Of a DNA stretch of 17,977 nucleotides, positions 1 to 6,439 are shown in pieces. Both the position numbers and the translations under genes were made by a program. The notes under the pieces were generated by a model. The model was not told the DNA's origin. It ran no database searches and saw nothing but the letters and a program-made list of their open reading frames with translations. The stretch lies in assembly GCA_024402735.1 (NCBI GenBank), contig JAKSTE010000006.1:1-17977 (forward strand), given 5' to 3'. Positions within the stretch are counted from its first letter, which is position 1, and every line of letters starts with the position of its first letter. The DNA is from Alphaproteobacteria bacterium (lineage in GTDB: Bacteria; Pseudomonadota; Alphaproteobacteria; Rs-D84).

Positions 1-407
1 ATGATATTTGCAGGCAGTTTTTTTACAGCTTCTTTAAATTGAGCACTATAGACAGGTAAAATCGATATCACCGACACACTAATACCATTTGCACATAACG
101 TTATTAAAACATTTCCACTTCCATTCCAAGGCAATTTCGCTATCTTAGGTACAATTTCATTTATTTCTGGCAATAAATTACAACAATTTACAACATCTAC
201 AATGTCCTTAGAATGTTTTTTAAAAAAGCCAAAATGAGATTCATTAAAAGCAAATTCTGCCCGGCGCCTTTGCCCCTTTTCTCCCCAAATTGCATCATGT
301 GTATAATCTAATTTTGGTAGTAAAGATTCTTTTTTTTGAAAATAATCTTTAGAAAAAAAATCAAATTCACATCCGCCACATATATTAAAAAAAGGACAAG
401 TACTCAT
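1..407 (-). CDS. RlmD/TrmA-family RNA (uracil-5-)-methyltransferase, N-terminal part (runs off left edge)
   Basis: This is the first 135 codons of a gene that continues beyond the left edge. The protein starts MSTCPFFNICGGCEFDF. Its C4-x5-C10-x2-C13 spacing is the Fe-S cluster motif of class I SAM-dependent RNA m5U methyltransferases of the RlmD/RlmC/TrmA group, and C76 in CNLLPEI fits the fourth cluster ligand. The motif RRRAEF (about residues 47-52) also matches the family. The methyltransferase domain with the catalytic cysteine lies outside the window. Unlike E. coli RlmD there is no N-terminal TRAM domain, because the cysteine motif begins at residue 4; many alphaproteobacterial homologues are likewise short. 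The ATG at 407 is preceded by a GAG-like weak ribosome site and by a good promoter. Substrate (23S rRNA U747 or U1939, or tRNA U54) cannot be decided from this fragment. Family call is confident; the symbol is left open. Confidence 0.85.
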   Translation of the reverse strand, partial: MSTCPFFNICGGCEFDFFSKDYFQKKESLLPKLDYTHDAIWGEKGQRRRAEFAFNESHFGFFKKHSKDIVDVVNCCNLLPEINEIVPKIAKLPWNGSGNVLITLCANGISVSVISILPVYSAQFKEAVKKLPANI

Positions 408-425
408 ATTTTTCTCTTTGTGACA

Positions 426-455
426 ATTGTAACATAATTTCTATCTTGATTCCAA
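426..455 (-). promoter_or_regulatory. Promoter for the methyltransferase gene
   Basis: Reading the minus strand, a TTGGAA -35 (455-450) and TACAAT -10 (431-426) are separated by 18 nt. A TG one base before the -10 gives an extended -10. The -10 lies 18 nt before the ATG at 407. The -35 overlaps the -35 of the divergent lpxI promoter by two bases. Found by eye; A+T-rich DNA gives chance matches. Confidence 0.55.
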
Positions 456-474
456 GTTGTTTTCAACTTAAAAT
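446..474 (+). promoter_or_regulatory. lpxI promoter, leaderless type
   Basis: TTGATT (446-451) and TAAAAT (469-474) are separated by 17 nt. Seven nt follow the -10 before the ATG at 482, so the expected transcription start is at or next to the A of the start codon. There is no Shine-Dalgarno before that ATG, which agrees with a leaderless mRNA. Confidence 0.55.
454..469. repeat. Perfect inverted repeat in the lpxI / methyltransferase promoter region
   Basis: AAGTTG (454-459), TTTT, CAACTT (464-469) form a perfect 6-bp dyad. It lies between the -35 and -10 of the lpxI promoter and touches the -35 of the opposite promoter. It could be an operator; in leaderless lpxI mRNA it would not be transcribed on the lpxI side. 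No regulator can be named. Confidence 0.45.
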
Positions 475-481
475 ATCTACT

Positions 482-1303
482 ATGAAAGCAAAAACAAATA
501 ATAAAAAAATAGCCCTGGTAGCAGGAGCTTTAGATCTTCCCTTTATTACCCGTGATGCGCTACGCAAAGCCGGATGGGGGGTGTTTGTTATCGGTTTAAA
601 AAATTTTTACGATCCAAAATTAAACCCAGATATTGTTGTTACTCTAGGTCATGGAGGTTATGGCGTTCGTCAAATGAAACAACGAGGTATTAACAAACTA
701 GTATTTGTCGGAGCTTTGGGACACGTAAACCTATCTGATATATGGCCAGATTTTTGGTCTATATCTGTACTTTTAAGTGTTATGAAACATCAACGGGGGT
801 ATGATTCTATGGCTGTTGCATTTATTGACGCATTAAAAAAACGTGGTCTTGAGGTATTGGCTGCTCAAGATTTAGCACCTGAATTAACTTTTGAAAAAGC
901 CGGTATACAAACCAAAACAAAACCTTCCAAATCGGATTTAAAAGACATTGAGAGAGCCATCCAAGTTTCTCACACTATTGGATCAGAGGATATAGGAGCT
1001 TCTGTTGTCGTAGATAAGCAAGTTATCGCTGTAGAAGCGGCAGAAGGAACAGCAAAAATGTTAGACCGTGTTGTAGAATTAAGAAAGAAACACAAAAAAA
1101 GTGGTGGTGTCTTTGCAAAAATGACAAAACCTAATCAAGATTTACACATTGATATTCCTGCTATCGGGGTAGACACAGTAAAGGCCGTTGCTAGTGCTAA
1201 ATTACACGGCATTATTGTAAATGCAAAAACCTGCTTCGTTGTAAATAAGGAAGACGTTCTAAAAGCAGCAAACAAGGCAAAAATATTTATAAAAGCTATT
1301 TAA
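482..1303 (+). CDS. lpxI: UDP-2,3-diacylglucosamine pyrophosphatase LpxI
   Basis: LpxI (DUF1009 family, 273 aa here, usual length about 270-290) hydrolyses UDP-2,3-diacylglucosamine to lipid X and UMP, the fourth step of lipid A synthesis, and replaces LpxH in alphaproteobacteria. The N-terminal ALVAGALDLP segment fits the family's glycine-rich start. The C-terminal part carries VIAVEAAEGT (181-190) and DIPAIG (224-229), conserved family motifs. D224 is in the position I take to match the catalytic Asp of Caulobacter LpxI. A TTG 36 nt upstream extends the frame, but family alignment and the promoter spacing favour the ATG at 482. lpxI often sits in the lpxA-lpxB cluster; here it stands alone, divergent from an RNA methyltransferase gene and convergent with a lipoprotein gene. 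Confidence 0.93.
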   Translation: MKAKTNNKKIALVAGALDLPFITRDALRKAGWGVFVIGLKNFYDPKLNPDIVVTLGHGGYGVRQMKQRGINKLVFVGALGHVNLSDIWPDFWSISVLLSVMKHQRGYDSMAVAFIDALKKRGLEVLAAQDLAPELTFEKAGIQTKTKPSKSDLKDIERAIQVSHTIGSEDIGASVVVDKQVIAVEAAEGTAKMLDRVVELRKKHKKSGGVFAKMTKPNQDLHIDIPAIGVDTVKAVASAKLHGIIVNAKTCFVVNKEDVLKAANKAKIFIKAI

Positions 1304-1329
1304 AAAAACGCCTAAAAAGGCGTTTTTTT
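1302..1329. terminator. Bidirectional intrinsic terminator shared by lpxI and the FKBP lipoprotein gene
   Basis: A 12-bp stem (1302-1313 with 1318-1329) has GC core CGCC/GGCG, a four-A loop, and A/T tracts at both ends that give a U run in either direction. The stem overlaps the stop codon on each side (lpxI TAA 1301-1303; minus-strand TAA 1330-1328). Confidence 0.92.
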
Positions 1330-1648
1330 ATTTTTTAATATCTTTTACAGTAACTTTAAAAACAACATCCTTTCCTGCTAAACTAGGTACATATTGTTGA
1401 GGAAAAGTTATATTAACATCTCGTTGATCACCAATCTTCACACCAATTAATTGTTCTTCAAATCCTGGCACAAACTGACCACTTCCCAATTTCAAAGGAT
1501 AATTTTCTGCTGTTCCGCCTTCAAACTGAACTCCATCCAGAAATCCGGCAAAATCAATAACTACAACATCTCCTTTTTTTGCTGTATTATCACAACCAGC
1601 TAAAGTAGCAATTCCACACAAAGCAACAACTCCTATTATTTTTTTCAT
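1328..1648 (-). CDS. Lipoprotein with a free-standing FKBP-type (trigger-factor-like) peptidyl-prolyl isomerase domain
   Basis: The 106-residue protein has a lipoprotein signal peptide (MKKIIGVVALCGIATLAGC, lipobox LAGC, C19) followed directly by one FKBP domain of about 80 residues. The motifs VVIDFAGFLDG, LGSGQFVPGFEEQLIG and FPQQYVPSLAGKDVVFKVTV resemble the PPIase domain of trigger factor more than FkpA/Mip-type domains. The expected role is proline isomerisation or chaperoning in the periplasm, anchored to a membrane. The start at 1648 is chosen because AGGA (1660-1657) lies 8 nt upstream; the in-frame ATG at 1657 overlaps that Shine-Dalgarno. The gene is 12 nt downstream of another lipoprotein gene, so the two are likely cotranscribed. 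Domain family is sure; the trigger-factor affinity is from remembered motifs. Confidence 0.88.
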   Translation of the reverse strand: MKKIIGVVALCGIATLAGCDNTAKKGDVVVIDFAGFLDGVQFEGGTAENYPLKLGSGQFVPGFEEQLIGVKIGDQRDVNITFPQQYVPSLAGKDVVFKVTVKDIKK

Positions 1649-1660
1649 ATCATGCATCCT

Positions 1661-2179
1661 TTATTTTCTATATACACATCTGAAACCATATTCCCTCATA
1701 GTAGATCCTTCTGCCTCAACCCTATAATCAAAGTAAGAAGTAGGTCTCACAACTTCATATGATGGTTTATCATATATTTTCACTATACTTTCTACATTAC
1801 GTCCACAAACACGTTTCATTTCATATTCTGCAACATGAGATAATATCGTCCTAGAATCACCATCTACATCCATACCATCTGCATTTTGTATTAAACGCAA
1901 ACGCATATTTCTGGTATCAGTATTTCCTAGTAAGACTTCCACACGTACCATTGTCCCTTTATATTCTTGCCATCTTGTTTCCTTACGGGCAGTATCCCAA
2001 CGTTTTGCTTGTTTTTCAAAATCTTCTTCATTTTTTGGACGATAAGAATCTACATCTGCATATTGATTATCAGCATCCATATATTCACTATCTCTATCAA
2101 AATCTTCGCCTGTATAAGAAGAGCTACATGCTGTTACACATAAAGCTAAACCCAAAATAAAAAATAATGATTTTTTCAT
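1661..2179 (-). CDS. Hypothetical lipoprotein
   Basis: I do not recognise this 172-residue protein. It begins with a typical lipoprotein signal peptide, MKKSLFFILGLALCVTAC, with the acylated cysteine at C18. An acidic, Tyr/Asp-rich linker (about 22-55) follows, then a charged domain (about 55-172). The only mature cysteines besides C18, C125 and C168, could form a disulfide, consistent with a periplasmic location. The start at 2179 has GAGGAAAT just upstream; an in-frame extension of 52 codons would cross the promoter and is unlikely. It is the first gene of a two-gene unit with the FKBP lipoprotein, so a client or partner relation to that isomerase is possible but unproven. Confidence 0.8.
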   Translation of the reverse strand: MKKSLFFILGLALCVTACSSSYTGEDFDRDSEYMDADNQYADVDSYRPKNEEDFEKQAKRWDTARKETRWQEYKGTMVRVEVLLGNTDTRNMRLRLIQNADGMDVDGDSRTILSHVAEYEMKRVCGRNVESIVKIYDKPSYEVVRPTSYFDYRVEAEGSTMREYGFRCVYRK

Positions 2180-2198
2180 ATTTCCTCTCTTTTTTATC

Positions 2199-2227
2199 AT
2201 TTTAACAAATAAAGCTTTTTGATTCAA
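2199..2227 (-). promoter_or_regulatory. Promoter for the lipoprotein / FKBP pair
   Basis: On the minus strand TTGAAT (2227-2222) and TAAAAT (2204-2199) are 17 nt apart, with TGT before the -10 (extended -10). The -10 is 19 nt before the ATG at 2179, leaving room for its Shine-Dalgarno. The -35 overlaps that of the divergent virB11 promoter. Confidence 0.6.
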
Positions 2228-2246
2228 GACAGGATTATGATAAAAT
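2219..2246 (+). promoter_or_regulatory. virB11 promoter, leaderless type
   Basis: TTGATT (2219-2224) and TAAAAT (2241-2246) are 16 nt apart, with TG at 2238-2239 giving an extended -10. The ATG at 2253 begins 6 nt after the -10, about where transcription should start. Confidence 0.55.
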
Positions 2247-2252
2247 ATGTGT

Positions 2253-3212
2253 ATGGCAAATGTAGTTTTAGAATCTTTATTAAAACCACTAGAAGAGTTT
2301 TTCACTCCGACATTCGTAGAAGAAATTGCTATCAATCATGCCGGAGAAGTATGGATGAGATTACATGGTGCAAAGATTCCTTGGGTATCTTACACCGCAG
2401 AAAAACTATCTAAACAATATCTTGTAGATTTAATCCATACTATCGCAAATATATACGAACGGCCTTTTGATCCAATTCATGGCATTCCTGTTGTATATGC
2501 TACACTACCTGGCAATCATAGATTTTCTGCTATAGCCGGGCCAAATGTTCAATATGACGAGAATGATGTTACCGGTGGAGTGGCTTTAAATATTCGTGGT
2601 GGTGGAGTTAAAGAAACGAGTTTTGAAAACTATCATCTATCTCGTGGTAAGCAATTATTAAAAGTAAAACCAAGAGAATCGATTCGTCCGGACGATCCTT
2701 ATGATAGATTAATGTCAGCAATAAACGATGGTAGTCCTATCCTTATAAGTGGTGCAACATCTACAGGTAAAACAACATTTCTAAATCACATGTTAAAATT
2801 AATAGATCAAAACAGCAGAGTTATAACTGTAGAAGATGCTAGAGAAATAAGTGTACCACAGAAAAACCGTGTACATTTTGTTCTTTCTAGAACAGAACAA
2901 ACAAATGATTTTAACTATTCTAGACTACTTGATTTAGTTGTCCGTATGACACCTGATGTAATAATAGGTGGAGAAATTTCTACAGACAATGCTTCTGCCC
3001 TATGGGAAATGTTAGGAACCGGTCACGATCACTTCTATACAACAATCCATGCAGAATCAGCCGAAGCTGCATATGCCGCTTTTGCTGATAGAATTCTACA
3101 TACACAACCTGCATATGATAGAACTGATTTAATAGCTGAAATGAAGAAAAAATTAAGAGTAGTTCAATTATCTCGTGATGGTTCTCTCAGAGCGGTAACA
3201 GAAGTTATTTAA
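2253..3212 (+). CDS. virB11: VirB11-type type IV secretion ATPase
   Basis: VirB11 ATPases form hexamers at the inner membrane that power pilus assembly and substrate transfer in type IV secretion. This 319-residue protein has the usual length and layout. It has an N-terminal domain (EEIAINHAGEVW, about 23-34) and a RecA-like domain with Walker A GATSTGKT (167-174), Asp box VEDAREI (193-199), Walker B region DVIIGGE (235-241) and a His box around TGHDHFYTTIHAES (256-269). Walker B ends GGEIS where VirB11 proteins usually have GE[LVI]R, and the His box reads GHDH rather than GHPG. No other virB gene is in the window. The start at 2253 fits the promoter spacing; ATG 2247 is the alternative. The last four bases overlap the convergent priA. 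A type II/IV pilus ATPase of another subtype is the alternative. Confidence 0.87.
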   Translation: MANVVLESLLKPLEEFFTPTFVEEIAINHAGEVWMRLHGAKIPWVSYTAEKLSKQYLVDLIHTIANIYERPFDPIHGIPVVYATLPGNHRFSAIAGPNVQYDENDVTGGVALNIRGGGVKETSFENYHLSRGKQLLKVKPRESIRPDDPYDRLMSAINDGSPILISGATSTGKTTFLNHMLKLIDQNSRVITVEDAREISVPQKNRVHFVLSRTEQTNDFNYSRLLDLVVRMTPDVIIGGEISTDNASALWEMLGTGHDHFYTTIHAESAEAAYAAFADRILHTQPAYDRTDLIAEMKKKLRVVQLSRDGSLRAVTEVI

Positions 3213-5410
3213 GAAAAGCTTTGAGGATTTACATCTATTTTTATACGAATATTTGCTGGCTGTTTTATTTTATTAATCCATTCACGAACAACTGGTTGCA
3301 ATTTTATATTTTTTTCTGCCACAACAAGAAAACGCATACGATACCAATTACGTATTTGGTATATCTGAGCTACTATAGGTCCCATTATTTTTCCACCCTG
3401 TATTATAGGTGTAACATCAGATAATTTTTTACAATAATTTTTTAGTAATTGTTCTTTTGGAGCTTCTACTATAACAGCTATCAATTGTCCAAAAGGTGGC
3501 ATTTTTGCTACACGTCTAGCTTCCATATCTTGATTTATAAAAGAATCTCTATCATTAGCACAAATTGCTTTGATAACAGGATTGTCTGGTTGATACGTTT
3601 GTAATAACACCTTCCCTAAACACTCCCCTCTTCCTGCTCTTCCGGCTACCTGAAACAATTGTTGAAACGTATGTTCCGGAGCTCTAAAATCCGTTCCAAA
3701 CAACCCCATATCAGCATCAACTACTCCCACCAAAGTCAAATTCGGAAAATGATGACCTTTTGCTAAGATTTGTGTACCAATAATAATATCTATTTGTCCT
3801 TGTTCCATCTGAGAAACCAAACGTTCTAAAGACTCTCTAGATAAAATAGTATCACTTGATACTAAAGCTGTACGTGCTGTTGGAAACTTAAAAGATATTT
3901 CTTGTTGAATTTTTTCTATTCCGATACCACGCATAGTAACTTCATGTCCACATTTCGGACATACTTTTGGCAACGGTTGTGTTTTTCCACACATATGACA
4001 CATCAATTTCCCAATATGTTTATGGTACGTTAAACCAACTGAACAATCTAGGCACTCTGATATCCATCCACACTTATTACATTGAATAATTGGAGCAAAA
4101 CCTCTACGATTTATAAACAACATTGTTTGTTGATGTTTATCCAATGTATCTTTTATTTTATTACATAAAACATTCGACAAACATCCATCTATTGGTTTGT
4201 CGCTACCAGGCATAACATATGTATCTATCTTGTTCTTTCTCATATCTATCGTTTCTATAGACGGTAACTGTGCACCACCAAAACGAGATGTTAAACGCAA
4301 CCAATTATATTTTCCTAAAAATACGTTATGTAATGTTTCCATAGATGGTGTTGCTGAAGCCAACACAACTGGTATATTAGATATTTTTGCACGTAATACG
4401 GCCATATCTCTTGCATGATAATTTCCCATATCTTCTTGTTTATAAGAAGTATCATGTTCTTCATCTACAATTATTAACCCTAATTTCTGCCACGGTAAAA
4501 ACAAAGCACTTCTAGTACCTATCACTATGCGTATCTTTCCTTCAGCAACTCCTCTCCATATATCTCTACGACGTGCGGCAGTTAAATTACTATGCCATAC
4601 TACAGGAGGAGCACCAAAACGTTTTTCAAACCTAGATATAAATTGAGCCGTTAATGCAATTTCTGGCATCATAACTAGTACAGATTTTCCTGTGTTATAA
4701 ACACGTAAAATGGAATCAAAATATACTTGTGTTTTACCAGATCCAGTAACACCATCTAACAAATGTACAACAAATTTATCGTTCAATGATTCAGCTATAC
4801 TATCCGCCGCTTTTTGTTGCTCTGTATTTAACTGTACAGGGCAAGCATCTGTATATTCGTATACAAAACGATTATGTTCTGGTTTTATCCTAGACTTTTC
4901 TATTTTTAGTATATTACTTTTTATCATGCTTTTAATAACAGCTAAACTAACATGAGATATATTTCGAATATCATTTATAGACATTAGATCATTACCATTA
5001 GAATTAAAAGCATCTATCACCAATTGCCTAGTTTCTGTCATTTTAAATTTTAAATCGGTATCAACAGAATATAACATTTCTGTTTTCGGATCATTAAAAG
5101 CATCTGGAACATTTAATATCAATCTTAATACCGCACCAGGTGTCATCAATGTCCAATCTGACATTTTATAAATCCAATCTATGTCCTCTTTAGATAAACT
5201 TGAAAATTTATAAACAGATATTACAGATTTTATTTTTGATGAATCTAACTTACTATCTCCTAAACCAATTATCACCCCTATATAGTGCTGATTCATAACA
5301 GTACAATGAACAAAATCTCCAATCTCAGCAGATTCTGTTAGACGATAATCGTACCCTGTGTTGATAACATTAGGTATTAAAACTTTTACTATTTGTCCTT
5401 TATCGAACAT
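3209..5410 (-). CDS. priA: Primosomal protein N', replication-restart helicase PriA
   Basis: PriA recognises stalled replication forks and D-loops, unwinds DNA 3'-5' and recruits the replisome. The 733-residue protein (E. coli 732) is complete. It has an N-terminal DNA-binding region (about 1-190), Walker A GVTGSGKT (220-227), the DEEH box (316-319) and SATPS (352-356). A zinc region with eight cysteines in four pairs follows (C444/C447, C453/C456, C471/C474, C484/C487), then late helicase motifs GTQILAKGHHFP (545-556) and QVAGRAGRG (587-595). It lies 11 nt downstream of miaA and is probably cotranscribed with it. Its stop overlaps the virB11 stop by four bases in tail-to-tail orientation. 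No oddities. Confidence 0.97.
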   Translation of the reverse strand: MFDKGQIVKVLIPNVINTGYDYRLTESAEIGDFVHCTVMNQHYIGVIIGLGDSKLDSSKIKSVISVYKFSSLSKEDIDWIYKMSDWTLMTPGAVLRLILNVPDAFNDPKTEMLYSVDTDLKFKMTETRQLVIDAFNSNGNDLMSINDIRNISHVSLAVIKSMIKSNILKIEKSRIKPEHNRFVYEYTDACPVQLNTEQQKAADSIAESLNDKFVVHLLDGVTGSGKTQVYFDSILRVYNTGKSVLVMMPEIALTAQFISRFEKRFGAPPVVWHSNLTAARRRDIWRGVAEGKIRIVIGTRSALFLPWQKLGLIIVDEEHDTSYKQEDMGNYHARDMAVLRAKISNIPVVLASATPSMETLHNVFLGKYNWLRLTSRFGGAQLPSIETIDMRKNKIDTYVMPGSDKPIDGCLSNVLCNKIKDTLDKHQQTMLFINRRGFAPIIQCNKCGWISECLDCSVGLTYHKHIGKLMCHMCGKTQPLPKVCPKCGHEVTMRGIGIEKIQQEISFKFPTARTALVSSDTILSRESLERLVSQMEQGQIDIIIGTQILAKGHHFPNLTLVGVVDADMGLFGTDFRAPEHTFQQLFQVAGRAGRGECLGKVLLQTYQPDNPVIKAICANDRDSFINQDMEARRVAKMPPFGQLIAVIVEAPKEQLLKNYCKKLSDVTPIIQGGKIMGPIVAQIYQIRNWYRMRFLVVAEKNIKLQPVVREWINKIKQPANIRIKIDVNPQSFS

Positions 5411-5421
5411 AACTTCTTTCT

Positions 5422-6324
5422 CTACTGATTTATAATAGTTTTAACTACTTTATCTATATCTTGTTTAGTAGGTACATTTGATATTTGCAAATCTGCACTG
5501 TATTGATTTTTATACCATGTACGTTGTCTTTTAGCATACTGGTTCGTCTTATATATCCAGTTATTAATAGCATCTTCTTTAGATATATCACCACGTAATA
5601 AATTACACAATTGTGTTGCCCCTATAGCTCTGGTGTCATCTAAACCATTTTGCAATATTTCTTGTGCTTCTTCCATCGCTGTACTATCAAGCATCTCTGG
5701 TATACGTTTAGCAATTCTCTGTAATAGAACTTCTCTAGATGGATTTATTAAAATTTTATAAGCATCTTTAAGCAAAGCCCCCTTACGTGGTAAATTTTGC
5801 CAATATTTTAATGTTTTACCTGTTTCCAAAAAAACTTCTAAAGCTCTAGCTTTTCTTTGAGGATCTAAATGAGCATAATCAGGTAATAAGTTATCTACTT
5901 CCTTCATATCATCTTTTATCATAGATCTAGCACGCATACGAACATCTTCTTTTACTTCTGGTATAGGAGATATGCCATTTATAAGGACATTTATATAATA
6001 TCCGCTTCCTCCAACAAATATTGGTAATCGACCCATCTGTAAAACTTCATCATAAGCTTTTTTAGCTAAAACAAGATAATCTGCAACACTAAGTTGCTCT
6101 GATAAAGGTAATATGGAAAATAATTTATAAGGTACCCCTTCTATAAATTCTTCTATAGATTTATGTCCTGCAAAAGGAGAAGCAGAAATAGCTTCTATAC
6201 CCTTATATATTTGAACACTGTCACAGTTAATAATTGCTCCATTTAAACTCAATGCAAGTTTGTGAGCAAAATCTGATTTACCAGAAGCAGTAGGTCCAGC
6301 AATAATTATCGATTGTATCTTCAT
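5422..6324 (-). CDS. miaA: tRNA dimethylallyltransferase MiaA
   Basis: MiaA transfers the dimethylallyl group of DMAPP to N6 of A37 in tRNAs reading UNN codons. The protein is 300 residues, a normal length. It shows P-loop GPTASGKS (10-17), DSVQIYKG (35-42), GGSGYYINVLING in the middle, and the C-terminal KTNQYAKRQRTWYKNQ region that contacts tRNA. The AIGATQL stretch differs from the common AIGYKE form. The ATG at 6324 is chosen because the protein then begins MKIQSIIIAGPTASGKS, as in the family, and because a strong promoter places transcription start only a few nt before it. The ATG at 6336 lies inside the -10 box, and a 68-codon extension further up would run into the gap promoter. First gene of a miaA-priA unit. 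Confidence 0.96.
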   Translation of the reverse strand: MKIQSIIIAGPTASGKSDFAHKLALSLNGAIINCDSVQIYKGIEAISASPFAGHKSIEEFIEGVPYKLFSILPLSEQLSVADYLVLAKKAYDEVLQMGRLPIFVGGSGYYINVLINGISPIPEVKEDVRMRARSMIKDDMKEVDNLLPDYAHLDPQRKARALEVFLETGKTLKYWQNLPRKGALLKDAYKILINPSREVLLQRIAKRIPEMLDSTAMEEAQEILQNGLDDTRAIGATQLCNLLRGDISKEDAINNWIYKTNQYAKRQRTWYKNQYSADLQISNVPTKQDIDKVVKTIINQ

Positions 6325-6334
6325 CGTAATACTC

Positions 6335-6362
6335 ATTATAAAAGAACGAGGGTGTTTTTCAA
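6335..6362 (-). promoter_or_regulatory. miaA promoter, near-leaderless
   Basis: On the minus strand TTGAAA (6362-6357) and a perfect TATAAT (6340-6335) are 16 nt apart. The ATG at 6324 follows the -10 by 10 nt, so the 5' leader would be only about 3-4 nt. No clear Shine-Dalgarno precedes the ATG. Confidence 0.7.
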
Positions 6363-6397
6363 GAAAATCATGACAAAAATCTAATTGGAAAAACACC
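6351..6397. repeat. Inverted repeat spanning the divergent miaA and gap -35 boxes
   Basis: GGTGTTTTTC (6351-6360) and GAAAAACACC (6388-6397) are perfect 10-bp inverted arms, 27 bp apart. Each arm adjoins or covers the -35 of one of the two divergent promoters, so both promoters read TTG(G)AAAAACACC from their -35. It may be a regulator binding site or a consequence of promoter duplication. Confidence 0.6.
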
Positions 6398-6413
6398 ATT
6401 ATCATGATAAAAT
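6385..6413 (+). promoter_or_regulatory. gap promoter
   Basis: TTGGAA (6385-6390) and TAAAAT (6408-6413) are 17 nt apart, with TG at 6405-6406 giving an extended -10. A perfect 12-bp palindrome TTATCATGATAA (6399-6410) overlaps the -10 and could be an operator. Transcripts would carry a leader of about 20 nt with a Shine-Dalgarno. Confidence 0.6.
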
Positions 6414-6439
6414 TAAGTAAAAGTAAAAAAGAGGAAAAC

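Noticed and set aside
328..362. Homopolymer T and A runs in the methyltransferase gene as phase-variation tracts
   Set aside because: Runs of 7-9 A or T are common across this A+T-rich window, and a core RNA methyltransferase is not a typical phase-variable gene.
446..481. TTG start 12 codons upstream of lpxI
   Set aside because: The extension does not match the family N-terminus, and the lpxI -35 and -10 boxes lie within it; the ATG at 482 fits better.
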